From contig NZ_SDQD01000001.1 of the NCBI RefSeq assembly GCF_004153685.1, positions 806,001 to 870,000 on the forward strand: a stretch of 64,000 bases of DNA, written 5' to 3'. The DNA comes from Pollutimonas harenae. GTDB taxonomy: Bacteria; Pseudomonadota; Gammaproteobacteria; Burkholderiales; Burkholderiaceae_B. Positions 43,317-55,068 of this stretch are shown in pieces (within the stretch, counting starts at the first letter, position 1; each line of letters starts with the position of its first letter). A program made the translations under genes and the position numbers. The notes under the pieces are model-generated. The model worked only from the letters and a program-made list of their open reading frames with translations. It had not been told where the DNA came from and made no database searches.

Positions 43317-45980
43317 TTAAAACGGTGGATCATCATCCTCAGGCGTCGTCACGGGTGCAGCCTTGACCGCCTTCTTCACAGCAGCCTTCTTCACCGCCGC
43401 TTTCTTGGCAGCAGCCTTCTTCGCTGGTGCCTTCGTAGCGGCCTTCTTGGCCGGCGCCTTCTTCGCCGCAGTCTTGCTCGCCGTCTTTGATGCCGCTTTC
43501 TTGGCGGCCGTCTTAGCCCCGGCCTTCGCAGGGCGTGCCTCGAACTCAAAGCCTATCTTGCCATTCGGCTGCTTCACCAAATAGGCCTTGAACTTCCGGT
43601 TCGTACGGCTCGAAACAAAGCCCTCGAGCAAATCCGTCTTGCCTTCCGACAACAACTTGCTGACCTGTGTAGCCGAAATCTCCTGTTGCAGAATCATCTT
43701 GCCCGTACGGAAATCGCAGGTTTTCTCTGGGCCCACCGACTTTTCGCAGACATAATTCATGCCATGCTCATACACCTTGTGGTGGCATTTCGGGCAATCC
43801 CCTACCGCTGTATGTCCTGAAAAGTCGACCGGCTCAGTGTCCTCATCATCCTTCTGACCGAAATCGAACTCCAGCTTGTACTCATCGGTAATCCGCAGCA
43901 ATGCCGCAAACGGGCGGCCCATTTTGCTGATGAAACCAGGCAGTGGACCCAGCTGGCGCTTGGTCAGCAACTCTTCAACTTCGGCGATCTCGAAAGTGCG
44001 CCCGCCCGGATGCTTGCCTATGGAAAAATCACAACTTGTGCAGGCATAGCGGCGGTAGTTTTCCTTGACCACGCTGCCGCACTTGGGGCAGGGTGTGGCC
44101 AGGGTTGCATAATCGCCGGGCACGGTGTCGCGCTCGTACTCTTTCGCGCGCTTCACAATAACCTGTGTCATTTGCGCGATCTCGCGCATGAAGGCATCGC
44201 GGTCCAGTTCTCGCTGCTCGATCTGCTTCAGGCGATGTTCCCATTCTCCTGTCAGCTCGGGCGACGTCAGTTCATTGACCCCAAGTCCGGACAGCAACGT
44301 CATCAGCTGGCGCGCCTTGGCACTGGGTATCAGGTCGCGGCCTTCGCGCCGCAAATAGCCCTCGTTGAGCAGCCCCTCGATGATGGCTGCCCGTGTTGCC
44401 GGTGTGCCCAAGCCGCGCTCGGACATGGCTTCGCGTAGCGCTTCGTCGTCGACCAGCTTGCCCGCGCCTTCCATGGCCGACAGCAGGGTTGCTTCGGTAA
44501 AGTGCGCGGGAGGCTTGGTAGCCAGGCCCTTGGCCTCGACCTCTTCCGTCTTGACCGTTTCGCCTTCGGAGACGGCAACCAGGGTTGTATCGTCGCCTTG
44601 TGCCTCGCGGCCGTAAATGGCCAGCCAGCCCGGTGCAATCAGGACCTTGCCTTCGGTCTTGAAGTGGTGGCCGGACACCTCGGTGATACGCGTGGTGATG
44701 CGGAACTCTGCAGCCGGGAAAAAGACCGCCAGAAAACGGCGGGTGATCAAGTCATAGATCTTGCTTTCGGCCTCGCTCAGTTCACGCGGAATCTGCAGGG
44801 TAGGGATAATGGCGAAGTGATCTGACACCTTCTTGTCGTCGAAAATACGCCTGTTGGGCCTGACCCACTTTTGTTTGCAAATGGTCTCCGCAAATGGGCG
44901 TACGCCGGCGGCTGCCGATGATCCGCCTTCTGACAGGGCCTCCATGGTCTGCTGAACCGTGCCGAGGTAGTCTTCGGGCAGATAGCGCGAGTCGGTGCGC
45001 GGATAGGTCAAAGCCTTATGGCGCTCGTACAGAGTCTGGGCCAGGGCAAGCGTGGTCTTGGCCGAGAAGCCAAAGCGGGAGTTGGCCTCGCGCTGCAGCG
45101 ACGTCAGGTCAAACAGGGCAGGTGATATCTGGGTAGAGGGCTTGGACTCCTCTGTAACCTTGCCGGGCTGTTCACGGCAGGCCATCACAATAGTTTGCGC
45201 GGCCGTGCTCGACCAGAGGCGTGAGTCGCGTTTTTCGGGGTCGCGCTCGTCCTTGACGAACTTGGGGTCAAACCAGCGCCCTGTGTAGAAGCCGGCGGCA
45301 GCGACAAAAGTGCCGTGGACTTCCCAGTAGTCGCGGGAAACGAATTTACGTATGCGTTCTTCGCGTTCGTTGACGATGGCCAGCGTGGGGGTCTGGACAC
45401 GACCCACAGGCGTCTTGAAAAAGCCGCCGTCCTTGCTGTTGAATGCTGTCATGGCGCGTGTGCCGTTGATGCCTACCAGCCAGTCGGCCTCGGCACGCGA
45501 ACGAGCAGCGGCTTCCAGCGGTTTCATGGTGTCGTCGTCGCGCAGATTGGCAAACGCCTCGCGTATGGCTGCTTGTGTCATCGAGCGCAGCCAGAGGCGC
45601 TTGACGGGCTTCTTGACGCCTGAATACTGGACTATATAACGGAAGATAAGCTCGCCTTCGCGTCCCGCGTCGCAGGCGTTGATGACCGCGTCTACATCTT
45701 TGCGCTTGAGCAGTTTGACCAGCAGCTTGAGCCGTTCGGCAGAACGCTTGTCGGTAGGGCCCAGTTCAAACTGAGGCGGAATGACCGGCAGATGTGTGAA
45801 GCTCCATTTGCCGCGTACAGGATCGTTGGGCGCAACCAGGCTGAGCAGGTGGCCTACGCTGGAGGCCAGCACATACTGCTCGCTTTCAAAATAGTCGCCT
45901 TCCCGGGTGAAGCCGCCGAGGGCGCGGGAAATATCCAGTGCAACCGAGGGTTTCTCGGCAATAATGAGCGTTTTAGTCAT
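43317..45980 (-). CDS. topB: DNA topoisomerase III with histone-H1-like C-terminal tail
   Basis: 887 residues, type IA topoisomerase that decatenates DNA through a single-strand break. The Toprim domain opens MTKTLIIAEKPSVALDIS and has INACDAGREGELIFRYI; the catalytic tyrosine is in ALTYPRTDSRYLP. The C-terminus has zinc-ribbon-like CPKCGSVVKENYRRYACTSC and CPKCHHKVYEHGMNYVCEKS modules, a further repeat KILQQEISATQVSKLLSEGK-like segment, and then a 60-residue Lys/Ala tail absent from E. coli TopB (653 residues). I start at MTKTLI (45980). It lies near smg, as topoisomerase genes often do in beta-proteobacteria. Confidence 0.93.
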   Translation of the reverse strand: MTKTLIIAEKPSVALDISRALGGFTREGDYFESEQYVLASSVGHLLSLVAPNDPVRGKWSFTHLPVIPPQFELGPTDKRSAERLKLLVKLLKRKDVDAVINACDAGREGELIFRYIVQYSGVKKPVKRLWLRSMTQAAIREAFANLRDDDTMKPLEAAARSRAEADWLVGINGTRAMTAFNSKDGGFFKTPVGRVQTPTLAIVNEREERIRKFVSRDYWEVHGTFVAAAGFYTGRWFDPKFVKDERDPEKRDSRLWSSTAAQTIVMACREQPGKVTEESKPSTQISPALFDLTSLQREANSRFGFSAKTTLALAQTLYERHKALTYPRTDSRYLPEDYLGTVQQTMEALSEGGSSAAAGVRPFAETICKQKWVRPNRRIFDDKKVSDHFAIIPTLQIPRELSEAESKIYDLITRRFLAVFFPAAEFRITTRITEVSGHHFKTEGKVLIAPGWLAIYGREAQGDDTTLVAVSEGETVKTEEVEAKGLATKPPAHFTEATLLSAMEGAGKLVDDEALREAMSERGLGTPATRAAIIEGLLNEGYLRREGRDLIPSAKARQLMTLLSGLGVNELTSPELTGEWEHRLKQIEQRELDRDAFMREIAQMTQVIVKRAKEYERDTVPGDYATLATPCPKCGSVVKENYRRYACTSCDFSIGKHPGGRTFEIAEVEELLTKRQLGPLPGFISKMGRPFAALLRITDEYKLEFDFGQKDDEDTEPVDFSGHTAVGDCPKCHHKVYEHGMNYVCEKSVGPEKTCDFRTGKMILQQEISATQVSKLLSEGKTDLLEGFVSSRTNRKFKAYLVKQPNGKIGFEFEARPAKAGAKTAAKKAASKTASKTAAKKAPAKKAATKAPAKKAAAKKAAVKKAAVKKAVKAAPVTTPEDDDPPF
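43356..43535 (-). repeat. Low-complexity AAKKA-type repeat encoding the TopB tail
   Basis: About 60 codons of near-tandem units such as AAKKA, APAKKA and AAVKKA, seen on the plus strand as recurring GCCTTCTT-type stretches. The protein repeat resembles histone H1/AlgP/BpH1 tails that bind DNA nonspecifically. The acidic end PEDDDPPF follows it. Confidence 0.85.
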
Positions 45981-46042
45981 GAGTTTCCAGTAACTGCATT
46001 TCAGCAGCAATAGCGCGGATAATACGAGGTGAGAAACGCACT

Positions 46043-48619
46043 ATGCAAGTCGAGGACCATAATAACCATTTGCAGCCAGGTCTTTTTTGGCCTTCCTTTT
46101 TGCATAAATCAGCCCTCGGTTTGGCTGGTCTATTGCTTGCCAGCGCCGGTGTTTGCTGGCTTGCAGCCAATTGGGAGCATGCCGGTGCCTGGCAAAAACT
46201 GGCAGGTATCCAGCTTTTGCTGGTACTGCTGGTTTTGTTGGCATGGCGCACAATAGACAGGCCTTCGCCTTCCGCAGGGCGCGATTTTTCCGCCTTTGGC
46301 GTGCTTGCCTCATTAGCCAGCGTTGCCGTAGGTGGATTACTCGCCCTAGTGGGCCAAATATATCAGACGGGGGCTGATCCCTGGCAATTGTTCCTTTTAT
46401 GGGCGGTATTGCTGCTACCGTGGCTGGTGTGGGTGTGCACGGTATTCATAGGCGTGCTGTTTGGGCTGCTGCTCAATCTGGCGGCCGCCTTATATCTTGA
46501 TGTATTTGGTGGGCATTTCTGGTTTGACATAGCGCTGGACTGGATGGCGGCCAGCTTGTTGATGGCCTTGATGAATGCCGTGCTGCTGGCAATGTGGGAG
46601 TGCGCCGGGTCACGGTTTGACGACGCCTGGCGTATTGGGCCGCGAGCGTTGGCGACCGCGCTAGCCGGCTGGCTGGTGGTGGCGATGATTGCCGGCATTG
46701 ATGGCCCGAATAGCATAGGCGGGCTCGCCTCGATCGGCTTGCTGGCATGCGCCCTTATATATGGTGTGTATACGGCATGGCGGTCCGATCTGGCCATGGC
46801 CTGTCTGGCCGCGGCCACCGCCTATGTTTTGCTGGCCATATTTTTGGTCAGCAGGATCGACACCGAGTTGGGTTTGCTACTGGTTATCGTGGCGCTGGTG
46901 GTGTTGGCGGGCGTGGGCTTGCGCCAACTGGCCAGACTGATCCGTGACGCGGCTCGTGATCCGGCTGTCGAATCGGCCAAAGACGAGACGCCCAGCCTGG
47001 ATCCGTGGTACTTCAGTTTGTTGCGGATTGCCGTCATGGGGCTGGCTGCCATTCTGGTGATTGCCTTTCTGTTCGTCACGCTTGAGCTGGAATACGAGCA
47101 ATTGTGGGTCATAGGCCTGATCGTTTGCGGGCTGGGCCTGCTGTTGCTCAGGGCCGGTGGTGGCAGCGTGCTTGATGAATTGGGTACGACGCTTACGGTG
47201 GCCGGCTTGCTGATGACAGGTGTGGGTCTGTTTGATCTGGATGGGCTCGCCGCTGCCTACAGGGCCGGTGGCATCGTGCTGATGGGCCTGCTTGTGTACT
47301 GTCTGGCTACTGGTGCGGCCTTGCGATTTCTAGGCGCCTTATTCGTTCTGACCCTGGCATACATCCTGACATGGCCCGACTATATCGACGCCATGCCCCT
47401 GGATTTGCTGGATCGCAGTCCGGTCCAGGCTTATTTTCCGGCGTATTTGCGCTTGTGGTGGCTGGCGGTGGCGGCGGTCCTGGCGTTGGCGGTGGCCCGT
47501 TCGGCCAGCAAGAAGGTATTCTGGCTGCCGCTGGCCTGGGCGCTGGTCTGCCTGACGCAGACGGCTGCCTGGTTGACGCCGGCGCCGACTGTCCTGGGTC
47601 TGAACGAAGTGGGGCAGCAAGTGCCGGGCCTGTTGGTGATCTGGCTGGCGTGCGCCCTGCTGCCGGTATTGTCGTTGGCCGCCCTGATGTGGCGCGCGGC
47701 TCATGTGCCGCGCTGCCTGGGTGTGGCAGCACCACTGGCGCTGGCAGTGGCCAGCCTGGGTTGGTTGGGCGCACCGGGCGTATCGATGGCCTTGCTCTGG
47801 CTGGTGCTGGGCTATGCCTTGCGACAGCGCGCCTTGCTGGTGTTTGCGGTGCTGGCCTTGCTGGCTTACTTAAGTCGCTTCTATTATCAAATGGACGCCA
47901 GTTTGCTGCAAAAGTCCCTGGTACTGGGCTTGACTGGAGGCTGGTTGCTGCTGTCCTGGCTTGTGCTGCGTGCCAAGGTCTCCGGCTTGCAGGCCACGCG
48001 GGACCCGGCGTCCAGCTCACAAGTGCCGCAGGCCTCGGGGCCGGCTGCTTCGGACCATGCCTTCCGCTTGCGTAGCCCATGGGCTGTGGCAGGCTTGTGG
48101 GCCGGCTTGCTCATCGTGCTGGTGGTGGCCAACAGCGGTATTTACCAGCGGGAACAAATCCTCAGGCATGGGCAGACTGCCATCTTGGCCCTGGCACCGG
48201 TGGATCCCCGCTCCCTGATGCAGGGCGACTATATGGCCTTGCGTTTTGCCGCCGAGCAGGAAACCCGACTATGGCTGAAACAGGCACCCGCCCAGGTTGC
48301 TCGATCAATCGAAGAGCAGCGTGGCGGCTGGTTGTTGCTGCGGCCCGACGCCAACGGTGAACATCACGTAGAGGCTGTGCTGCCCGAGTTTCCGGATGCC
48401 AACGCGCAAGCGGCGGGTACGGGGCAGGACGCGGCTGCCCTATTGCTCGAATTCCGCCTGCGTGACCGGGATATTCGCATTGTGACGGACGCCTGGTTTT
48501 TCCCGGAAGGACAGGCAGCCCGTTACGAGCAGGCACGCTATGGCGAGATTCGGATCGGTGATCGAGGGGTTGGCCTGTTGACCGGCTTGCTCGATGAGCA
48601 GCTTCGGTCTTTGCATTAA
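46043..48619 (+). CDS. Large membrane protein: apparent DUF2157-DUF4401-GDYXXLXY fusion
   Basis: 858 residues, highly hydrophobic with more than twenty likely membrane helices. The first 150 residues look like DUF2157 (LGLAGLLLASAGVCWLAANWEHAG, then GLLALVGQIYQTGADPWQLFLLWAVLLLP). Residues of about 310-650 resemble DUF4401 (LRIAVMGLAAILVIAFLFVT). The last 170 residues are a GDYXXLXY module with GDYMALRF near residue 728, preceded by one helix and QILRHGQTAILALAPVDPRSL. In many bacteria these are separate neighbouring genes; here they form one chain. No function is established. It diverges from topB (62 bases) and converges with gluQ. Domain names come from memory of the family patterns. Confidence 0.8.
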   Translation: MQVEDHNNHLQPGLFWPSFLHKSALGLAGLLLASAGVCWLAANWEHAGAWQKLAGIQLLLVLLVLLAWRTIDRPSPSAGRDFSAFGVLASLASVAVGGLLALVGQIYQTGADPWQLFLLWAVLLLPWLVWVCTVFIGVLFGLLLNLAAALYLDVFGGHFWFDIALDWMAASLLMALMNAVLLAMWECAGSRFDDAWRIGPRALATALAGWLVVAMIAGIDGPNSIGGLASIGLLACALIYGVYTAWRSDLAMACLAAATAYVLLAIFLVSRIDTELGLLLVIVALVVLAGVGLRQLARLIRDAARDPAVESAKDETPSLDPWYFSLLRIAVMGLAAILVIAFLFVTLELEYEQLWVIGLIVCGLGLLLLRAGGGSVLDELGTTLTVAGLLMTGVGLFDLDGLAAAYRAGGIVLMGLLVYCLATGAALRFLGALFVLTLAYILTWPDYIDAMPLDLLDRSPVQAYFPAYLRLWWLAVAAVLALAVARSASKKVFWLPLAWALVCLTQTAAWLTPAPTVLGLNEVGQQVPGLLVIWLACALLPVLSLAALMWRAAHVPRCLGVAAPLALAVASLGWLGAPGVSMALLWLVLGYALRQRALLVFAVLALLAYLSRFYYQMDASLLQKSLVLGLTGGWLLLSWLVLRAKVSGLQATRDPASSSQVPQASGPAASDHAFRLRSPWAVAGLWAGLLIVLVVANSGIYQREQILRHGQTAILALAPVDPRSLMQGDYMALRFAAEQETRLWLKQAPAQVARSIEEQRGGWLLLRPDANGEHHVEAVLPEFPDANAQAAGTGQDAAALLLEFRLRDRDIRIVTDAWFFPEGQAARYEQARYGEIRIGDRGVGLLTGLLDEQLRSLH

Positions 48620-48637
48620 CGCCTTGAGCCTGAGGCG

Positions 48638-49498
48638 CTACGGGCCGTAACGGTTGGCCCAACGCTGCGTCGCGGTTTCCCAGAATACCGGCAGGCCCGG
48701 ACTCGTCAGCGCTTCGAAGCCCAGGGCCTGCCATGCCTGGTTCAACGTGTGCAGCGGATGGGTAAGGTCCATGGCGGCCGCGTGATTCTGCTTGGACAGC
48801 TTGCGGCCTGCCGTGTCGAGCAGCAAGGGAACATGCATGACCGACGGGTAGTCTATACCCAGATGCCGGGCCAATATGCGTTGGCGCGCCGTTGAATCCA
48901 GCAAATCAGCGCCGCGCACGATATGTGTCATGCCCTGCTCGCCATCGTCGACCACCACCACCAGTTGGTAGGCCCAGAGTCCATCGGCACGTTTGATGAT
49001 GAAATCGCCGGCGGTTGCAGCGACGTCCTGTTGCTGAGGGCCTTGCCAGCGATCAAGAAAGCATTCCACCCCCTGGGAGACGCGGAAACGCCACGCACGA
49101 GGCTGGCGACCGGGAGGTAGGCCTTGGCTGCAGGTGCCGGGATAAGGGCCGTCCTGGGGCAGTTCCTGGCGTGTACAGGCGCATCCATAGACTTCACCCT
49201 GGGCGGACAGCCTGTCGAACGCGTCCTGATACAAAGCAAGACGCTGCGACTGCCAGACCGGATCTTCGTCCCAGCGCATGCCCAACATGCTCAGCTGGTG
49301 CATGATGGTCTTGTCGGCGCCGGGTACCACGCGGGGGGTGTCTATGTCTTCAATGCGCAGCAACCAGCTCCCACGATGCACCCTGGCATCCAGGAAGCTG
49401 GCCATGGCTGCGATCAACGAGCCATTATGCAAGGGCCCGCTGGGGCTGGGCGCGAATCGACCGCGATAGGCAGGGCTACGTGTTGATACGGAAACCAT
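48638..49498 (-). CDS. gluQ: Glutamyl-Q tRNA(Asp) synthetase
   Basis: 286 residues, a truncated glutamyl-tRNA synthetase lacking the anticodon domain. It attaches glutamate to queuosine at position 34 of tRNA(Asp). The class I signatures are [26 protein letters not shown] (HIGH-like HNGS) and RKLSKQNHA (KMSKS-like). Zinc ligands are visible in [10 protein letters not shown] and YPGTC. The adenylate loop [11 protein letters not shown] is intact. It is on the same strand as smg, 33 bases downstream of it. Confidence 0.93.
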   Translation of the reverse strand: MVSVSTRSPAYRGRFAPSPSGPLHNGSLIAAMASFLDARVHRGSWLLRIEDIDTPRVVPGADKTIMHQLSMLGMRWDEDPVWQSQRLALYQDAFDRLSAQGEVYGCACTRQELPQDGPYPGTCSQGLPPGRQPRAWRFRVSQGVECFLDRWQGPQQQDVAATAGDFIIKRADGLWAYQLVVVVDDGEQGMTHIVRGADLLDSTARQRILARHLGIDYPSVMHVPLLLDTAGRKLSKQNHAAAMDLTHPLHTLNQAWQALGFEALTSPGLPVFWETATQRWANRYGP

Positions 49499-49531
49499 CC
49501 GGCTGTCGCTATAGCCCTGTCAGCGCACCGC

Positions 49532-49993
49532 TTAGTGCGACAGGCGAGTACGGTCGTCGGCCAGGAGTTCCTCGAATACCAGGTGATCGACCTCGGCCTC
49601 CTGGCTCCAGAGCACCATGAGGGCGATGATCTTGATTTTGGATAGTGAAATGGGCGATTCGCCAGTAGCCTGGGCGCGTTCGATCAGAATTTCACGCAGG
49701 GCGGGTGGCAGCACGCCTGAGTTTTCAAGAAAGGTAATGAACCCAATGGCCTGAGTGCCCAGCGTTTGGTATTCGTGATCGGTAAAAATGCGTTTGCTGT
49801 CGCCGACGGGAATATGAGCCAGTTCACCGCATTCTTCGGTGGTTTGTGCCAGCCCGTGCAGCCAGCCTAGCGCATCGTTGATGTCTTCGTGCTCGAAGCC
49901 GACCGCCGCCAGCTTATGGGCCAGCACATCGGCTTCGGGACACGCTTGCGGCGTGTAGTAGTTTTCGAACAAATAAACCAATATGTCGAACAT
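49532..49993 (-). CDS. smg: Smg protein (DUF494)
   Basis: 153 residues, beginning MFDILVYLFENYYTPQACPEADVL, the standard Smg/DUF494 opening, with GELAHIPVGDSKRIFTDHEY... and IALMVLWSQEAEVDHLVFEELL near the end. The function is unknown; the gene commonly sits between dprA and a topoisomerase gene in proteobacteria. Here topB lies 3.5 kb downstream with gluQ and the membrane fusion gene inserted between, and dprA is not present. A pair of direct repeats lies upstream. Confidence 0.9.
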   Translation of the reverse strand: MFDILVYLFENYYTPQACPEADVLAHKLAAVGFEHEDINDALGWLHGLAQTTEECGELAHIPVGDSKRIFTDHEYQTLGTQAIGFITFLENSGVLPPALREILIERAQATGESPISLSKIKIIALMVLWSQEAEVDHLVFEELLADDRTRLSH

Positions 49994-50025
49994 AGGTGCG
50001 CGATTCCGGTTGCTAAGATGTATTT

Positions 50026-50058
50026 GAAACCAGTAAATAAGTAAGAGAAACCGGTAAA
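50026..50058. repeat. Direct repeat GAAACCRGTAAA x2, 21 bp apart, upstream of smg
   Basis: GAAACCAGTAAA (50026-50037) and GAAACCGGTAAA (50047-50058) start exactly 21 bases apart, about two helical turns, 33-65 bp upstream of the smg start. This geometry suits a regulator binding the same DNA face. The rest of the 177-base gap to mccA shows no gene. Confidence 0.45.
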
Positions 50059-50170
50059 GTTAATGACGACTTTACGCTGAATCGCGGCGCCGGGCAACTT
50101 GACCCTGTTGTGGCAAAGAAACGCTCATTTGCAAACCGCTGTCCATCTGAGCAGTATTAAAAAAAATGTC

Positions 50171-52189
<2,019 letters not shown>

Positions 52190-52204
52190 GTCGACTCCTT
52201 GCGA

Positions 52205-53812
52205 TTACATGCGGAACACGCCGAAACGCGTGTCTTCTATGGGGGCATTCAGTGCGGCGGACAAGCTGAGGGCCAGCACGCGGCGCGTGTCGGCCGGCAT
52301 GATGATGCCGTCGTCCCATAGGCGAGCCGTGGCGTAGTAAGGATGGCCTTCTTCTTCGTATTGCTGGCGTATGGGAGCCTTGAAGGCCTCCTCTTCATCG
52401 GCGCTCCATTGCCCGCCTTTGGCTTCGATGCCGTCGCGGCGCACGGTAGCCAGCACGCTGGCCGCCTGTTCGCCACCCATGACCGATATGCGGGCATTGG
52501 GCCACAGAAACAACAAGCGCGGCCCGAAGGCGCGACCGCACATGCCGTAGTTGCCGGCGCCAAAAGAGCCGCCTATCAGCACGGTGAATTTGGGCACGGA
52601 GGCGGTCGACACGGCTGTGACCATTTTGGCGCCATGTCGTGCGATGCCTTCGTTCTCGTACTTGCGGCCCACCATGAAGCCGGTGATGTTCTGCAGAAAG
52701 ACCAGAGGTATTTTGCGCTGGCAGCACAGCTCGATAAAGTGTGTGCCTTTTTGGGCGGCTTCGGAAAACAGGATGCCGTTGTTGGCAATGATGCCTACGG
52801 GCATGCCATGGATATGGGCAAAACCGGTAATCAGCGTGGTGCCGAAGCGAGCCTTGAATTCGTCGAACTCCGAACCATCGACAACGCGGGCAATGACTTC
52901 ACGTACGTCGTAAGGCTTGCGCGTGTCGTTCGGGATGATGCCGTTCAACTCTTGCGGGTCGTACAAGGGTTCGGCAAAGGGACGGCGCTGCAGCTGGACG
53001 GGTTTGTGGTGGTTGAGCCGGCCTACCGCGCTGCGGGCCAGCGCCAGCGCATGCAGGTCGTTGTTGGCCAGATGGTCGGCTACGCCGGACAGCCGTGTGT
53101 GCACATCGCCGCCGCCCAGATCTTCGGCCGTGACTTCTTCGCCTGTGGCGGCCTTGACCAGCGGCGGGCCGCCCAGGAAGATGGTGCCCTGGTTCTTGAC
53201 GATGATGGATTCGTCGCTCATGGCAGGTACGTAGGCACCGCCAGCGGTGCACGAACCCATGACCACGGCGATCTGGGCGATGCCCTGGGCCGACATATTG
53301 GCCTGGTTGTAGAAGATGCGGCCGAAATGGTCGCGGTCAGGAAAGACTTCGTCCTGGTTGGGCAGGTTGGCGCCGCCGGAGTCAACCAGGTAGATGCATG
53401 GCAAGCGGTTCTGTTGGGCGATTTCCTGTGCCCGCAAATGCTTCTTGACCGTAAGAGGGTAGTAAGTACCGCCTTTGACTGTAGCGTCGTTACAGACGAT
53501 CACGCATTCGACGCCTGCCACGCGGCCTATGCCGGTTATCACCCCTGCACCGGGCGCGACGTTGTCGTAGACGTTATAAGCGGCCAGTGGAGACAGCTCC
53601 AGGAATGGCGTGCCCGGATCCAGCAGCCGCTCGACGCGATCGCGAGGCAAGAGCTTGCCGCGCGCCAGATGCTTGGCTCGTGCGGATTCGCTGCCGCCTT
53701 GGGCGACTTGACGCAGTTTTTCCAACAGATCGTCGACCTGCTCCTGCATGGCGCGCGCATTATCGGCGAACGCTTGTGATCGCGGGTTGATGCGGGATTC
53801 AATGATGGGCAT
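52205..53812 (-). CDS. mccB: Methylcrotonyl-CoA carboxylase carboxyltransferase beta subunit
   Basis: 535 residues. Landmarks are [116 protein letters not shown] and [37 protein letters not shown]. The last two are specific to the methylcrotonyl/geranyl branch. It transfers the carboxyl group to 3-methylcrotonyl-CoA. A ribosome site AGGA and an attenuator-like hairpin lie just upstream, separating mccBA from the thiolase gene. Confidence 0.93.
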   Translation of the reverse strand: MPIIESRINPRSQAFADNARAMQEQVDDLLEKLRQVAQGGSESARAKHLARGKLLPRDRVERLLDPGTPFLELSPLAAYNVYDNVAPGAGVITGIGRVAGVECVIVCNDATVKGGTYYPLTVKKHLRAQEIAQQNRLPCIYLVDSGGANLPNQDEVFPDRDHFGRIFYNQANMSAQGIAQIAVVMGSCTAGGAYVPAMSDESIIVKNQGTIFLGGPPLVKAATGEEVTAEDLGGGDVHTRLSGVADHLANNDLHALALARSAVGRLNHHKPVQLQRRPFAEPLYDPQELNGIIPNDTRKPYDVREVIARVVDGSEFDEFKARFGTTLITGFAHIHGMPVGIIANNGILFSEAAQKGTHFIELCCQRKIPLVFLQNITGFMVGRKYENEGIARHGAKMVTAVSTASVPKFTVLIGGSFGAGNYGMCGRAFGPRLLFLWPNARISVMGGEQAASVLATVRRDGIEAKGGQWSADEEEAFKAPIRQQYEEEGHPYYATARLWDDGIIMPADTRRVLALSLSAALNAPIEDTRFGVFRM

Positions 53813-53820
53813 TGCTATTC

Positions 53821-53871
53821 CTGAAAAAAGGACTGGGAGCGTGGGCCGATGCTGGCCATCGGCTACGCTCC
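53821..53871 (-). terminator. Attenuator-like hairpin and T-run before mccB
   Basis: Two stacked stems on one hairpin: GGAGCGT/ACGCTCC (53836-53842, 53865-53871) enclosing GCCGATG/CATCGGC (53845-53851, 53857-53863) with a CTGGC loop. Read on the minus strand it is followed by six T residues (53824-53829). It sits inside the operon, between the thiolase stop and the mccB ribosome site. Confidence 0.7.
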
Positions 53872-53886
53872 AGGTGGGTTGCTGCG

Positions 53887-55068
53887 CTAGACCATTTCAA
53901 TGGCCAGCGCCACTGCTTCGCCACCGCCTATGCACAGCGAGGCAACACCGCGCTTGCCGCCGGTTTTGCGCAATGCGCCGACCAGTGTCGTCAGCAGACG
54001 GGCACCCGAGGCGCCGATAGGATGGCCCAGCGCCGTAGCACCGCCGTGGATGTTGACTTTGTCGTGCGGCAGCTTTAGCTCAACCATGGCGGCCATGGTG
54101 ACGACGGCAAAGGCTTCGTTGATTTCGTACAAGTCCACGTCTTCGGCCTTCCAGCCATTTTTGGTAAGCAGCTTGTTGATGGCGCCAACCGGTGCTGTAG
54201 TGAACCAGCCAGGTTCTTGCGAATGCTGGGTGTGGCCGACAATACGGGCCAGCGGTGTGGCTCCCAGTTTCTTGGCCATGGACTCGCGCATCAGCACCAT
54301 GGCTGCTGCACCGTCTGAAATTGACGAGGAGTTGGCTGCCGTGACCGTGCCGTCTTTCTTGAAGGCGGGTTTCAGCGTGGGGATTTTTTCAGGCATGGCC
54401 TTGGTCGGTGCCTCGTCGGTGTCGATGATGGTGTCGCCCTTGCGGCCGGCCACGGTGACGGGGGTGATCTCCCATTTGAAGCTGCCATCTTCGGTGGCGG
54501 CACGAGCGCGGCGCAGCGACTCGAGCGAGAAGGCGTCTTGCTGTTCACGGGTGAAGGTGTACTTGGCGGCGCAGTCTTCGGCAAAGACGCCCATGGCGGT
54601 GCCGCGCTGATAGGCGTCTTCCAGGCCATCCAGTGCCATGTGGTCATAGACAGTGGAGTGGCCATAGCGATAGCCCTGGCGGCCACGCAGCAGCAGGTAA
54701 GGGGCGTTGCTCATGCTCTCTTGGCCGCCAGCAACGACTACGTCGGCGCTGCCCGCAAGCAGGATATCGTGGCCGAACATGGCTGCTTTAAGGCCCGATC
54801 CGCATACCTTATGTATGGTGGTGCAGCCCACGCCCAGAGGCAGGCCGGCGCCCAGCGCCGCCTGGCGTGCAGGGGCCTGTCCCTGGCCGGCCTGCAGCAC
54901 ATTACCCATAATGACTTCATCGATGGCTTCGCCCTGGATGCCAGCGCGCTCGACGGCCGCCTTGATGACGGTTGAGCCCAGCTCGTGTGCGGCCAGGCCC
55001 GATAAGCTGCCCATCATGCCGCCCATGGGCGTGCGGGCGACAGATACGATAACGATAGGATCAGACAT
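53887..55068 (-). CDS. Acetyl-CoA C-acetyltransferase (thiolase)
   Basis: 393 residues. The nucleophile is C89 in [10 protein letters not shown], the histidine block is [18 protein letters not shown] and the second cysteine is C379 in SLCIGGGEA. The length and pattern are those of biosynthetic/degradative acetyl-CoA acetyltransferases (AtoB/PhaA). In leucine breakdown it would cleave acetoacetyl-CoA to two acetyl-CoA. Its start overlaps the aceK stop by 8 bases, so translation is probably coupled. Confidence 0.93.
   Translation of the reverse strand: MSDPIVIVSVARTPMGGMMGSLSGLAAHELGSTVIKAAVERAGIQGEAIDEVIMGNVLQAGQGQAPARQAALGAGLPLGVGCTTIHKVCGSGLKAAMFGHDILLAGSADVVVAGGQESMSNAPYLLLRGRQGYRYGHSTVYDHMALDGLEDAYQRGTAMGVFAEDCAAKYTFTREQQDAFSLESLRRARAATEDGSFKWEITPVTVAGRKGDTIIDTDEAPTKAMPEKIPTLKPAFKKDGTVTAANSSSISDGAAAMVLMRESMAKKLGATPLARIVGHTQHSQEPGWFTTAPVGAINKLLTKNGWKAEDVDLYEINEAFAVVTMAAMVELKLPHDKVNIHGGATALGHPIGASGARLLTTLVGALRKTGGKRGVASLCIGGGEAVALAIEMV

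Noticed and set aside
43356-43535. Regular short repeats that might be taken for a CRISPR array
   Set aside because: They encode the Lys/Ala tail of TopB in frame; there are no constant repeats with unique spacers and no cas genes.
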